NCBI GenBank assembly: GCA_023213315.1 | Contig: JAKCPI010014408.1 | Location: 1 to 64,000, forward strand | DNA from: Euborellia annulipes | Taxonomy: Eukaryota > Arthropoda > Insecta > Dermaptera > Anisolabididae | DNA length: 64,000 nucleotides | Direction of reading: 5' to 3' | Shown here: positions 1 to 11,024 of the stretch, piece after piece | Layout: each line of letters begins with the position of its first letter | Numbering within the stretch: position 1 is the first letter of the stretch | Made by a program: the position numbers and the translations under genes | The notes under the pieces: model-generated | Databases searched by the model: none | What the model was told of the DNA's origin: nothing | What the model saw: the letters and a program-made list of their open reading frames with translations, nothing else

Positions 1-940
1 ACTAATAGATATGATTGTTGAGATTTTTGTCGCATTTCGGTTATAACAAGAGGACCAAACAATATCTTTGGTCAGTTTTTTCTTATTTTTTCTTTCCATT
101 AAAATTCATTCCATTTCGATTCTTTTTCATTTCAATTGATCATTTGAATTTTTTATATTTACTTCTCTGTCCGACGGCTTTTTTTTTAAGCTTGCCTTAT
201 AGCTATATTATACTTCTTTATTATATTTTTTATTTTTGACTTTATCTTACTTTACCATTCAGTGAGAATATATAAATAAATTTATTTATTTATTTTTCCC
301 TGGATGCTAAAGTAAAGAGAACGTATTTTATTTACCTCTATAGAGATTTAAACACATCTCTATTTATCAACTTTTTATTTCTTTCATTTATATGATGAAA
401 TTGTTTTGCTTATGAAATTAATTTCGTACAATTATTCAATGCGAATATGTTTTATTCATTTCGTTTTTATGACCTAGAGCTGAGGAGTTTCCATTCTCTT
501 TCCAATTTCGTTTATTCCATCTGAAATAATAATCTTATTAATATAAAAATGAAACTCTTTATGGAGATTATTTTCTGGTTATTATACCTTCTCTACTAAT
601 TTTATATCCTTAAATTAGTTGTTATTATTTGTTCTTATTTACTGGTTTTTCTCTATTAAATTTTTAATTCAGTTAAAAAAAATGTAATTTCGTTCTTTAA
701 TAGGGTTTTTTTTCCTGGGAAAGAAAGAGCGAGAGAAAGGAAACGTTTTTTGTAATCATTTTGCGTATTGTGATCAATAATAAGAAGATTTGTCCGATTA
801 TACCTCAATCAAAAACTTGAAATTCGTCGAAATATCCAAAAAGTATTTTTTTTTCTAAATAGTTCACTTTAAAAATCAAATAAATTGATAAGTTTTTATA
901 AAAAGAACCAAACCGCTATGATTATTTCTTTTGTTGGCAA
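1..940. other. AT-rich stretch, nothing recognised
   Basis: Very AT-rich sequence with homopolymer runs and short stop-riddled frames. I see no splice-flanked coding block, RNA gene or terminal repeat here. A 74-codon frame near the left edge is low-complexity F/L/S/Y and is not a convincing gene. Confidence 0.5.
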
Positions 941-954
941 AATTAAGGGTTGAG

Positions 955-1075
955 GTTTCGGTCACCATCTTCAGAGCTAAGCTAATGTCATTGGGCATTT
1001 TCCAATAATAAATCTTCCAATTTATATGTTGATATTAACTTTGCCCTGAAGATGGTTCCATATGGGACTGAAACG
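955..1075. repeat. Foldback repeat with hammerhead-like arms
   Basis: Two facing arms. The left, read on the - strand, is CTGAAGA-TGGTGACC-GAAAC (955-974). The right, on the + strand, is CTGAAGA (1046-1052), a loop, then GAAACG (1070-1075). The right arm can form a GGTTCC/GGGACT stem between the two conserved boxes. The same boxes recur in about ten other foldbacks of the window; a close relative of the left arm lies at 49379-49407. Confidence 0.6.
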
Positions 1076-1364
1076 TAACACTGGACTAAAAAATAAAAAA
1101 ATCATAGTTTCCTGACTCATTTTATAGAATCCTTATTCTAAACTTCTAAACTTACTTAATATATTTGAAAAAAAATATTTTACATATTCCTTCCTATTCG
1201 GGGAAAGGTATATACTCAAAAACCAACAAAATTTTTGTTTTTTTCCAGAGGAGATCAACTTCAGATAAAATTTGTAAAATTCATCAATTTCACATTTATG
1301 GAAGTAGCTATCTTAAAGCATTTTTAAATTAAAATCATTTTCAATATTTTTTTTGGCCCTCTGG

Positions 1365-1640
1365 GCTTGGTGTAGGGGTTAGCGTGCTAACCTCGTATAC
1401 CAAAAGTCACGGGTTCGGACCCCATGCAGTCCGAAGATTTTATTTAAGGCATTTGGATGCCAAATGTCTTAAATAGAAATGCCTGGACCCCCAATAGATA
1501 TATTAAACATACTAGTATCGTTAAAAGTCTTAAATGGCCCAAGTTGCCGAAAAGACTGTGAATATGAGTGTGAATGAGAAAAAAGTGTGAAAAAAAATTT
1601 TTTGACAACAACTTCAAATATATATTCATGTTATATCGAC
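1365..1640 (+). mobile_element. tRNA-derived SINE, family S1
   Basis: The head carries a match to the Pol III A box (TGGTGTAGGGG) and a B box (GGTTCGGACCC) at tRNA-like spacing. The body contains the near-palindrome around GGCATTTGGATGCC, then GTCTTAAATGGCC and GTTGCCGAAAAGAC, and ends in a GTGTGAATGAG-rich, A/T-rich tail. The full order recurs at 34578-34812 in reverse, with partial copies elsewhere. It is a SINE rather than a functional tRNA because the tRNA-like part is fused to a dispersed body. Confidence 0.75.
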
Positions 1641-1870
1641 ACTGAAAATTGAACAGCCTTTTTTTTATTATTTACATTTGACTTCACAAGCCATTTATTT
1701 TTTTAAACATACACAAATTACTAAAACATAGTTAACAAAAAAAAAAGACATCATTCAAAAATAGATAAACCTTTTTAAAAATTCCAAATTTCATTCTAAT
1801 CGATTTAAAGCTTCATGATTTATAAAAACAAAATTGATAGCTTCAAGTTATTATTTTTATTATTGATGTT

Positions 1871-2112
1871 GGGTGGGCAGCCAGGATTAGAAATAAAACA
1901 CAAAATTTTATTTCACTCTGCTCGTCGATGTTTCGGGTGCTAATCGCCCCCTTCCTCAGGAGAAAGAGACCTAGCAGGTGTCAATTGTCAAATCTTATTG
2001 TTACAATTGACACCTGCTCAGTCCTGAGAAAGGGGGTGATTAGCACCCGAAACGTTGACGAGCAGATTGAAATAAAATTGTGTTTTATTTCTAATCCTGG
2101 CTGCCTACCCAG
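1871..2112. repeat. Near-perfect 240 bp foldback palindrome
   Basis: Arms of about 115 bp start GGGTGGGCAGCCAGGATTAG on the left and return as CTAATCCTGGCTGCCTACCC on the right, with a short loop near 1990-2005. Each arm contains the CTGA(G)GA/GAAAC boxes (- strand 1930-1959; + strand 2024-2053). Flanks such as CTGCTC (2014-2019) and GAGCAG (2060-2065) can pair around the core. Interpreted as inverted terminal repeats of a retroelement or a foldback MITE; no ORF. Confidence 0.7.
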
Positions 2113-2429
2113 CTATACTCGTACACTCTCCAGCCAAAGCAAATATATCTTCAGGTATTATTATTATTATTTTAATTTTACATGACGTTGACTCCCCTAT
2201 TATCAGTTTTCATTAGACCTTTTTTTAAATAAATATAAATATGATTATATTTTTTTTTTTTGCTATCTCAGGACAAGGATAAAATTCTACCCTTCTTGCG
2301 AGGTATCAAATTTTTTTCCCATATTTAGTCGTTTAGAATTAATTAGTTTTGTTAATTTCTGGATTTATATTAAAATCAAGATACGAAGAAATAAAGTGGC
2401 TGTTGTATTTAAATAATAATAGATGAAAG

Positions 2430-2962
2430 GATCAGGCAACCAGGTAGCTAGTCTCAACGAAATAAAACTCTGTTTAAGAAACAGTTTCGGCTTTAATTAA
2501 ATAACGCCATCATCAGTCCACTTATCGACAGTGGCGTCACTTGGAGGGAGGGCCCCCCTGCATTGCCCTCCCTCAAGGGCTCTGATTTTTATAAAATTTT
2601 ATATTATTCTTAAATAAAATATTTCAAAATACATCTACGAGCATATAAACTGTACAAAATTAAACAATTAATTAAATTAAATATCTTTTGCCCACATTTG
2701 AGTACCTATTTGTAAGTAAATTTTAGGCAAAAAAATGTTTGCCACTCCAAGAAAAAAATCCCCCCCCCCAAGAAAAAGTTGAAATGACGCCACTGCTTAT
2801 CGAGAGTATGAACTCAAATGACAAACTCAGTTGGTGTGTATTATATATAAATCATTTGTATAAAATACAAAGCAATGCTTAATTAAAGCCGAAACTGTTT
2901 CCTAACCAGAGAGTTTCATTTCGTGGATACTAACTACCTGGTGCCTGCTCGTTTCATCTATT
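2430..2962. repeat. Foldback element split by a hAT MITE
   Basis: The left arm (about 2430-2520) contains CAGGCAACCAGGTAG, a GTTTCGGCTTTAATTAA block and the reverse of CTGATGA (2510-2516). The right arm (about 2880-2962) returns as TTAATTAAAGCCGAAACTG and CTACCTGGTGCCTG. Related arms occur at 30574-30990 and 47015-47132. A 267 bp hAT-like MITE sits inside and is therefore younger. Confidence 0.7.
2529..2795. mobile_element. hAT-like MITE with perfect 8 bp TSD
   Basis: Terminal inverted repeats CAGTGGCGTCA / TGACGCCACTG are flanked by an exact 8 bp duplication CTTATCGA (2521-2528 and 2796-2803). Subterminal G/C runs are typical of these elements. No coding capacity. The element at 25822-26094 is the same family in opposite orientation. 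An 8 bp target duplication and a CAG...CTG terminus are hallmarks of the hAT superfamily. Confidence 0.85.
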
Positions 2963-2965
2963 ATT

Positions 2966-4210
2966 ACTTAAAATCAAGAAACTTTATATTTTTTCAATCT
3001 CTTTTTTTTTCATAATTTACGAAATCATTGATTTCCATTCCAATTATTTTACTCTCAGTTCTGTCTATATTCCTAATAAAGTATGTGTCCTCGAAACCGA
3101 TCCAAATTTTGCTTGCTTAGCCGTTCTCTAATAAGCGCCACTCTATTCACTCAGCCTGATTTTTAAATTGGATCTCTTTTGAACCTTTAATTAAAGACGA
3201 TGCTCAATGATCACCTTTATCTCTCTGTTCCACTTTGCCCTCACAACAGAGGACGTTTATTACAAAGAACCCGCCCGCCTCCCTCTGTGCTGTCATCCCA
3301 ACTGAAAATAATAGACTATTTTAAAAACCAATTCTTGGATTTGAATAAAAGATAAAAAGCCAAAGTTTGCGATAGAGGATCTAGATCGAATATTTTGTCT
3401 GTTCAATTTTAAAATGGAAATACATTTAAAATTCTCATTTCATGCTGATTCGAGAAGTTATTTAATTCTCCCTCTCTTTTTCTCTATGTTTCTCATGTTA
3501 TAAATTTTTTTATTCCTAATATTAACAACTCTGAGTGTACGCAACATTTTTATCTCTCTCTCTCTTTTTTTTTTATATATATATATTTTTGCAAAGTTTA
3601 ATTTACAATTTTTCATGCTTTTTTATGCAACCGCAGGTATAACGTAAAATAACTATAACAGGATTTTATTTTTATATTGGATAAACAGTTTTTTTTTTTT
3701 TTTATTCATTTTCTTATGTATGACTTTCTTTTATTTTATTTCGGTTAATAGAAAAATTTTAATTATTCAAAGAGAAAATGTCTTAGTTTATTTAGTAAAA
3801 TATAATTTAATTAATTTAATACAAGAGCAGTGGTTGTTTGGTTAATTACCTAAGTTGAGTAAAAATGAAAATTTTGGGTATAATAAACATAAATAAAAAT
3901 TAAGTAAAAATTTATTATTTAATAAGCAAGCAAAGAAATTTGTTTTTTAGATAATAAGTTTATTCTAATTTAGAAGTGTTAATATAGCTAAAAAAAATTC
4001 TTCTATTTAGAAAAAAAAATCGCAAATCAGTCTTTGTCCAAACTTTATTTTTAATTTAATATAGAATGAGATTCAAAATCAAAGGTCCTTGGCTGTAGCC
4101 CAAAGGAATAGATCTTTTGTTCTAGAGGTCAGGGGTTTACTTCCCATTCCATACGATGAACATTTTTATAAAATATATTTTGGTAGTCATAGGAATGCAT
4201 ACTAAATGGC
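2966..4210. other. No recognisable gene or repeat
   Basis: AT-rich DNA with poly-T and TCTC runs (for example 3553-3590). I see no coding block. 4080-4150 has a faint tRNA-like look but poor A and B boxes. Confidence 0.4.
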
Positions 4211-4214
4211 CTCA

Positions 4215-4903
4215 GATGTCAAAAAAATCTGGTGTGACTCGCACAGCACACAACTTTCTATTACCTTCAGTAATCGAAAGTTGTGTTCTGTGCTTGTCAC
4301 GCCAGATTTTTCGTGTCGACATATATTTAGTTTTCGCCGATATATTAGAATTTTTTTTTTTTTTTTTAAACATTCACACTTTTTCCTCATTCACACTTTT
4401 TTCTCATTTACACACACATTCACACAGTCACCATGGCAACCATTTCTCCTATCTTTCCTATGAAGCACAAGAGTAAAGTGTGCTTCAAACAATTTTGAGA
4501 GCAAAATGAGAATATAGCATTTGAAAGAGCATCTAAAAAACAATTGATTTTTGAATTTTAATTATAATCTTTGGAGTGAATTTTGAGAAAATCGAAAAAA
4601 ACTGAAAAAGTACATCAGTAAAGTATTAGTACTCTGGCCGATTTTGTTTAAAAGCTTATTTTCACTGTCCAGAAGGGTACCAAAATTAAGTATAAAATTC
4701 AATCAACCTCGAAGCTCAATCCCTTCATGCTTAAAATTGAACACACACCCACAGACAGACCAAGTCACGAAACCACTTTTTTGGACTCATGGAGACCTCA
4801 AAACGTATATATCCATCAAAATCTCCACATCGAATTGTTGACATGAATCCAATACTTGCTCACTCTATATATTAACATATATATATAGAGGTAAGAGAAA
4901 GTA
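4215..4903 (-). mobile_element. Rep A copy, nearly full length
   Basis: It opens with the long end hairpin (AAATCTGGTGTGAC ... GTCACGCCAGATTT, 4222-4310) and closes with the short hairpin TATATATAGAGGTAAGAGAAAGTAAA. Between them is the shared core, including ATCCATCAAAATCTC (here CTCCACATCG). A stretch rich in CACTCACACATTCACAC at about 4365-4430 is an S1 SINE tail inserted beside the GCCATGGTAAC-type palindrome. Non-coding, unclassified family. Confidence 0.8.
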
Positions 4904-5580
4904 AACACATGTGTGGAAAAATTTATAGAAAAGTAACAATATAGAAAATGAAATGTCTTCATTTACAATTATGAATTGCATACTGAAATTTAGATTTTAA
5001 AAGCCTTTTTTTTAACGAAAGTTATTTAATTAATACCAAACAAAATTTTAATGGATATAGCGAAATTAAATTTTTTTTTTTACCATTTAAATTAACCTTT
5101 TGTCTCTTTTGGTTGTTTATAAAAACAATTAATAGTTGTCACCAATCCTTTCAACTCTTAATTCGAACGAAAAAGCTATTTAAGTTATAAAGCTATGTTA
5201 TTCTGCATGTTATTAGCTCGTCTCTTTTACCGTGTATCTATTCTCATGTTAATTGGATCTAACTGCATGAACTCGTAGCATCCAACTTAACTAAACGTGC
5301 AATCGGGAGATAAGCCCCAATAGCAACAGCAGGGGTTGGAAACCCTCGATTACATTCAGATGCATTGCCTCAGCTAAAGATGAATAACTCCTCTAAACAA
5401 CCCAATATAAATATATCGGAAAATGGAAAATTTATTTATTTATTCCCTTTTGAAATTTCTTAATTGTTACTTTGACAGATAATTTTAATATCATATAATG
5501 AAAATTTATAATTAAGATTTTAAACATCAAATCAATGATTTTCTCGTATATACTCTCCAAATGTGTGATTATATTACTCT
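4904..5580. other. No recognisable gene or repeat
   Basis: AT-rich sequence with a slightly more balanced patch at 5200-5400. No splice-flanked frame was convincing there. Confidence 0.4.
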
Positions 5581-5582
5581 AG

Positions 5583-5752
5583 AAAACCTGGTGTGACTAA
5601 TCGCACTGCATACAACTTTTCTCTCGGTAATTGAAAATTGTGTTCTGTACTTGTCAGGCCAGAAATTTGAGGCATCGAATTTTTGACATGAATACAATAC
5701 TTTCTCTATATACCCGTATATACGTATGTTACCTATAGAGAAAAGAGAAAAT
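5583..5752 (-). mobile_element. Rep A copy with large internal deletion
   Basis: The long hairpin end (CCTGGTGTGACTAATCGC ... CAGGCCAG) is joined almost directly to the opposite end (CATCGAATTTTTGACATG ... AGAGAAAATA), so about 500 bp of core is missing. Its edge is the target of the hAT element that starts at 5766. Confidence 0.7.
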
Positions 5753-6384
5753 AATTATAGAAATGCACTAGCGGTCCCAGGGGGGGCCCAGAGGGGCCCG
5801 GCCCCCCCCTTTGGACAGACAAAAATTCAAAAGTTTTATTTAATATTTTAAAACTAAACAAAAAAATTATAAATTTTTCACGTCTCAGGGTATCTAAAAA
5901 CGCAAATTTCAATGCCTCATTTTCAAAAATTTTTCCATACCCCCTCAAAATTTTTAAAAATTTTAAATTCGTCAAAAATCGATTTTTTTTTCTCGTTATG
6001 GTAAAATCTTAGACGAGAAAAAATACGTTTCTCAAATTTTCAACCCTTAAAAAATTTTTTTTGAGCTCATCTTTGGAGATGTCTCTTAAAACATGAGAAA
6101 CTAAAATATTGTCATATAGTAGGGGATCCGAAGAGAGGTCGATTTGCACCCAGCTGTTTATTGGAATGAACATATTTTACATGAAATTTAATATGTTAAA
6201 TAATATATCTTGAATAGGTTGCCTGAAAAATTCCTGTGCAAACTATAATTAATTACAAATTTAAAAACGAATTTTTTTTTTTTCAAAATTACACAATAAA
6301 GATAATTTTATCACGAATCCAATGATGTACAGTTGCCTGCGGAAAACCTGTGCTGAATCCCGGTTGCTGCGGTTTCTTTACAGA

Positions 6385-6784
6385 AGCACTTTTTCGTTTT
6401 TTTTTTTTAGATTTTCTCAAAATTCCCTCTTACGATTTTGATTAAAATTCAAAAAACAATTATTTTTTAGACTCTCTTTAAAATAAATGTATATTCTCAT
6501 TATCGGGTTGAAAACTTTTGAAGAACACTTTAATTTACTCTTGTACTTCATAGGAAAGATAGGAGAAATGGTTGCCATGGTACACAAGTTTCGATTACCT
6601 AAGAAGAATCGAAAATTATGTCCTGTGCTTCGTAAGAGGAAATTTTGAGAAAATCTAAAAAAATTAGGTGTTAGCTGTGTCTTCTACACAGCCGGTGGCT
6701 TTTTAACGTGACAACGTCTTTTGCTTGATTTCAAAAAATTTTTTTTCTCTTACCTATATTGAAATATAAAGAGAGAAAGTATTG
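6385..6784 (+). mobile_element. Rep A fragments
   Basis: 6385-6655 matches the 3' half of Rep A (TTTTAGATTTTCTCAAAATTC through GGAGAAATGGTTGCCATGG and a decayed hairpin). 6746-6784 is the isolated 5' end hairpin (TCTCTTACC ... GAGAGAAAGTATTG). The two pieces are out of their normal order. Confidence 0.6.
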
Positions 6785-6896
6785 TTTTTATTTTTTTTTT
6801 ACTAGTAGTTTGTTCTCATAAATAAACATGTTCAAACATTTTCATTGAAACAATATATGACAGGTGTGGCCAAACTTTTATCCATTAAGGGCGACA

Positions 6897-7425
6897 TATG
6901 CTTAAAAAATGAGGTTTTTCGAAAAAAAAATTAATTTTGGAGTTAAGTACTCGGGATTTTTTTTATTTATTCTATTAGAGGTTATCTTTCTGCACTAAAT
7001 GACATCTCATTTAGTCTGATCTGATTAGCCGTTCGGAATCTACAGGGGTTTAAAATTTCGAAAAACGAAATCCCGCCGAGTGCTCTCATGCGGTAAAATG
7101 ACGTCATATCAAAAAAAAGAAAAAAAGCCCTGGGGGTATTGAACCACTCTTTCTAAAACTATATTTAGATTTAATGTAGCTTTTATGGTCAAGTCGCTAT
7201 GCGTTGCACAAGTAGGGCTATTTTTCGATATTTTTTTGCCTAAAAAATGAGGTTTTTCGAGAAAAAAACCAATTTTGGAGTTAATTACTCGGGATTTTTT
7301 TATTTATTCTATTAGAGGTTTTCTTTCTGCATCAAATGACATCCCATTTAGTCTGATCTGAATAGTCGTTCAGAATCTACAGGGGTTTAAACTTTCAAAT
7401 TTTAATTTACCGCAGCGCGGTAAAA
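6897..7425 (+). repeat. Two direct copies of a ~185 bp unit
   Basis: The unit at 6897-7085 (starting TAAAAAATGAGGTTTTTCGA and including CATTTAGTCTGATCTGA and TCTACAGGGGTTTAAA) is repeated at 7241-7425 with about 10% divergence and a 344 bp period. No coding frame survives in both copies. Confidence 0.7.
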
Positions 7426-8954
7426 TAAAATGATAGGAAAAAAATAAATGGTGAAATCTTTAGCTGAAAACTCATTCTTTCTAACCGTATATTTCTCATA
7501 ATTATACCTCTTAAGACAGAGGAGTTATTCAAGCCAATAAACTTTTTCGTGCAAGCCCCTCTAACATGCCACTATAGACACATGATTTGTAAGACGTTGT
7601 CACGTCAAAACCGAAAAAGTGCATCTGTAAAGTAACCGCAGCAACCGGGATTCAGCACAGGTTTTCCGAAGGCAACCGTACATCATTGGATTCATGATAA
7701 AATTATCTTTATTGTGCAATTTTGAAAAAACAAAATTAGTTTTTAAATATTCTATTCACGATATATTATTTAACATATTAGATTTCATGTAAAATACGTG
7801 CAAATCGACCTCTCTTCGAATTTAGACTAACACGAGGTCGAAAAAAAAATTAGTCGCATTTTTGCACCACCCTCTTCTTTACCTTCCCTACATCATAAAT
7901 TTTGGGCCATTGGCTACCAAACCAGGTGAAATAAATATATAAAAATAGGTCTAAATGGCCTTCGGTGCCAAAAAAAAAGAGCTTAAATGAATAAAAAAAA
8001 AAAAAATTTGGGCCCCCCCTTGACAAAATCCTGGGACCGCCACTGTAGAAATGGTATCAACTTTAAGAGTAAATACATCAACTTTTTTTTTTTTTTAATT
8101 TTGAAATATGTTTCATATTATGCTAAATTTTACTATTTTAAAAAAATTTTTCTTTCACTTTCTTTTTTTCGAAAACTTTAGTTTTTGAGATAATCAATGA
8201 ATTAAAAAATTCTTCCCACCAAAAAAAAGAAAATAGGATTCTTGATTTATTTTTTTTCAAAATTGACTTGAAAGATCTTTTTATACTCAAAATATCTCAA
8301 AAACTATTTAGTTTTCGAAAAAATTTAGATAATATAAAAAAGTTTTTTTACGCTAATTTTAAAGAAAATAGTAAAATTGATATTTTCTAAATTTTAAGGA
8401 TAATTGAATTGCTTAGATATCACTGTGCGGCAGGAAAAAAAAAGCCCCGAGATAATTTTTCAGATTCTTAAGTAAAATGACCTACCGAATCCAAATATGA
8501 CCTCCGTTTTCCCCCCTCCACGTACCGTTTTTGGGGGAGAGCCCTCTACTTATTTCCACCCCTTTTCGTTAATTATAGGGCCATGAATCAAATTTTGAGG
8601 GATGAAAAAGAATATTTTAGCCTTAACATTTCTTCAGAAGGTCTAGAGAAGTGAAAAGTTAAAAAACATTAACATTTGAATCTAAGGGGGGGGGGGATTT
8701 TGTCCCTTAAAATGCAAAAAAATTATTAAAAATGATTGATTTGTTTACAATTTTTTCACTGATTTTATACATATTCCAGCTGACAGACCCATCTCACCCT
8801 TCCTTAACGGGTGGGGTGTGAGCGATTCGGAAGCCCTTACAAGAAGATGGAAGATTCACAGCCCCTCGCTGCACAGTCAAATTGGCAAATATGCGGCTAT
8901 AACTTTCATTTTTTTTGGGCTGATCTTTACAAATTTAAAGTTAAATATACGAAT

Positions 8955-9227
8955 CAAGGGCGAATACAAGGGGGAGGGGTAAATGGGGTAATTACCCCCT
9001 CCCCCCGAGATTTAAAAAAATACTTTTTTTCAAAAAAAAATTTACTTTTAATGTAAAATTTTAAAAATTAATACTTAAAAAATTGGTTTGTATTTATATT
9101 CTGGCAAACAAGTACAAAATGCTTCTTTAAATTACTGAAATTAAGAAAAAAATGTGTGCTGTGAGACCAATCACACCAAATTACCCCCCCCCCCCCCCCC
9201 CGAGAAGCACCTCTGGGTCCGCCCTTG
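8955..9227. mobile_element. hAT-like MITE
   Basis: Termini CAAGGGCGAATACAAGGGGG and a right end GGTCCGCCCTTG, flanked by ATACGAAT (8947-8954) and ATACGGAT (9228-9235), an 8 bp duplication with one mismatch. Long C and G runs adjoin both ends. Same family as 57659-58238. Confidence 0.8.
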
Positions 9228-9494
9228 ATACGGATTCTTCTTTCACTTCAACTATATCTCTAATAAATAAATAAATACAAAAAATAATACTTGGAAGTAT
9301 TTTATTTAATTAGGGGTGAGTTTTTTTTTTTTTAATTATTACAAGAATGGCCCCGGTAAAACACCATTTGGCCAGCTTCTATTATGGGTGTCTCCAAACA
9401 TTCTCAAAGTGAGTGAGTCTTTTAATAGTTATTTAATTTCGAATTTATTCCCAAAAGAATAAAATCCCGTTAGTTTGCAAGTGAATAGAATTTT

Positions 9495-9755
9495 TATAAA
9501 TAGAGAATTTATTTGAATTTTTATTCTTGGGCGTTCAGAGAGCAATGCTATTTCGCTATCGATCGATGCCTGCCTGCTTGCTTGTTGCCTATCTGACAGG
9601 CGGTCTGGTCTGTCTTTCAGTTGTAATTGAGTCGTGCCATGAGTCATTCGGTTTCTCTCTCTCGCGTGTGTTTAGTTTATTTTATATTGTGTTGTGATTT
9701 GTGCAAATAAGACATTCATCCACCAAACTCCCCACCTGGTCATCTTATTATTAAG
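9495..9755 (+). promoter_or_regulatory. Promoter-like block with possible first exon
   Basis: A TATAAATAG box (9495-9503) precedes initiator-like TTCAGAG (9535) and TTTCAGTTGT (9616). A moderately GC-enriched stretch follows, then ...TTATTAAG|GTAATG, a good splice donor after 9755. Block order resembles 56052-56271. It lies inside an inverted repeat, so it could be a transposon promoter. No downstream exon can be assigned. Confidence 0.3.
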
Positions 9756-11024
9756 GTAATGAATATTTTCACATCTCATTTGCATAACGAATTAAAATTT
9801 TGTGTTTTATTTTTCTCTCTTATAATCTTCTTATACTGATAAAATTATCCAATTTTTTTAAATATTACTCTATGATGAATTCGTGTACCCCAGAAGGAGG
9901 GTGAGAAAGGGTGTAAATCACCCCTTCTAATAAACTAAATAGTTTTTTTTTTTTTTTAATGAAATTTAAAATAGAAAATTATTTTTTTTTGTAAATTACA
10001 TTTAAGCAATGATTTCTTTCCCTCCCTCCTCACCCTCCACCCCTCTAACAGAGAATTTATATTCTTTTATAATATTTAATAAGAATTATTTTTAACAATT
10101 GAAAATATAAATTCCTAAACTTTTATCTCTCGTCAGTGGCCTAGTAATAAGTGAGATTTTTGGAGGTGGAATTTTCTTTTTCACTGTCTGAATGCCTGAT
10201 TTTCTTAAGCAGTTTCTCCACTTGCCTCCCCTAATTATAAGAGTAAAAATTTAGATAATTTTTTTTTTTAAATTTGCTTACGTTTCTGTGTCGTAACATG
10301 CCACAAGCCTGTAAATCCGTTCTTCGTTTCATGAATATATTTCCTTTGTTTGTAGTTTTAGATATAATTCGATCCCTCTCGGCTCACGCATCCCCTTATA
10401 GATATTAATTAATTCACATTCAATTATATAAATAAATTAATGAATAAAATTGCATTTGTTTTTCTCATTAAAATCTTTTAGAATTTTATATAAAAATTAA
10501 TTTTATTTCTGTTTGTTTAAAGGCCACCCCCCTCCCTCCCAAGTTATTTTCCCACTCCACAAATTTTCTTAAGGCTTGCAATTTTTTGCCCCTTGAGTAA
10601 AGGGTAGTCTACCCCATGTAAATTTTTCTTTAAATAAATTTAGTTTTTATAAATGTCATATTTTTACTGATTTATTTACAAAAGCGTAACTTTATATTTC
10701 ATAGATTATAATTTTTTTCAAACTTTGACAAGAAGTAATTTCTACCCCTTTAGATAAAATATGAAAATATTGAATGACAGAAGAATCATAGCCCTATAAC
10801 TAACGAAAAGGGGTGGAAATAAATAGGGGGCTCCCCCCGAAAACGATACGTGGTGGGGGAAAACGGAGGTCTTATTTAGATTCAGGAGGTCGGTCATTTT
10901 ACCATAAGAATCTGAAGAAATTATCTCGGGGCCAAAAATAAAGTTTCATTTTGGCTCACAGTGTAATTTACAATTGATTGATCAAGACTTTTTCGAAACG
11001 TTCGTTAATAGCTGTATAAACAAC

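Larger units (their letters stand above)
6125..7830. repeat. Long inverted repeat inside the hAT composite
   Basis: Arm 6125-6400 (from GAAGAGAGGTCGATTTGCAC to CGGTTGCTGCGG and AAGCACTTTTTCG) is the reverse complement of 7605-7830. Shorter complementary blocks continue inward (ACGTGACAACGTCTT near 6707 against AAGACGTTGTCACGT near 7590). The loop carries Rep A sequence and tandem 185 bp repeats, so the arms bracket later insertions. Confidence 0.75.
5766..8045. mobile_element. 2.28 kb hAT-like composite element
   Basis: Ends CACTAGCGGTCCCAGG and CCTGGGACCGCCACTG are inverted repeats flanked by an exact 8 bp duplication TAGAAATG (5758-5765 and 8046-8053). It holds no transposase frame, so it is non-autonomous. 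Inside are a 1.7 kb palindromic structure with about 260 bp arms, a Rep A fragment, two direct copies of a 185 bp unit, and close to the right end a SINE-like AATAGGTCTAAATGGCC patch near 7945. Poly-G/C tracts lie just inside both ends. Confidence 0.75.
8421..10963. repeat. Inverted repeat arms enclosing 2.2 kb
   Basis: The left arm (8421-8600) runs CACTGTG ... GCCCCGAGATAATTT ... GTTTTTGGGGGAG ... CCACCCCTTTTCGTTA. The right arm (10784-10963) is its reverse complement and ends in CACAGTG. No matching flanking duplication was seen, so this may be one element with ~180 bp terminal repeats or two facing copies. It encloses a hAT MITE and the promoter-like block near 9.5 kb. Confidence 0.65.

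Noticed and set aside
1365..1437. Functional tRNA gene
   Set aside because: The A and B boxes are good, but the sequence is the head of a dispersed SINE with a body and tail repeated elsewhere.
3240..3302. Short acceptor-flanked frame reading DVYYKEPARLPLC
   Set aside because: It follows a CAACAG acceptor-like site, but no donor follows before a stop and it does not match a known ADAM10 prodomain segment.
4080..4150. tRNA-like stretch
   Set aside because: The B-box equivalent (GGGTTTACTTCCC) and A-box spacing are too poor and no cloverleaf can be drawn with confidence.
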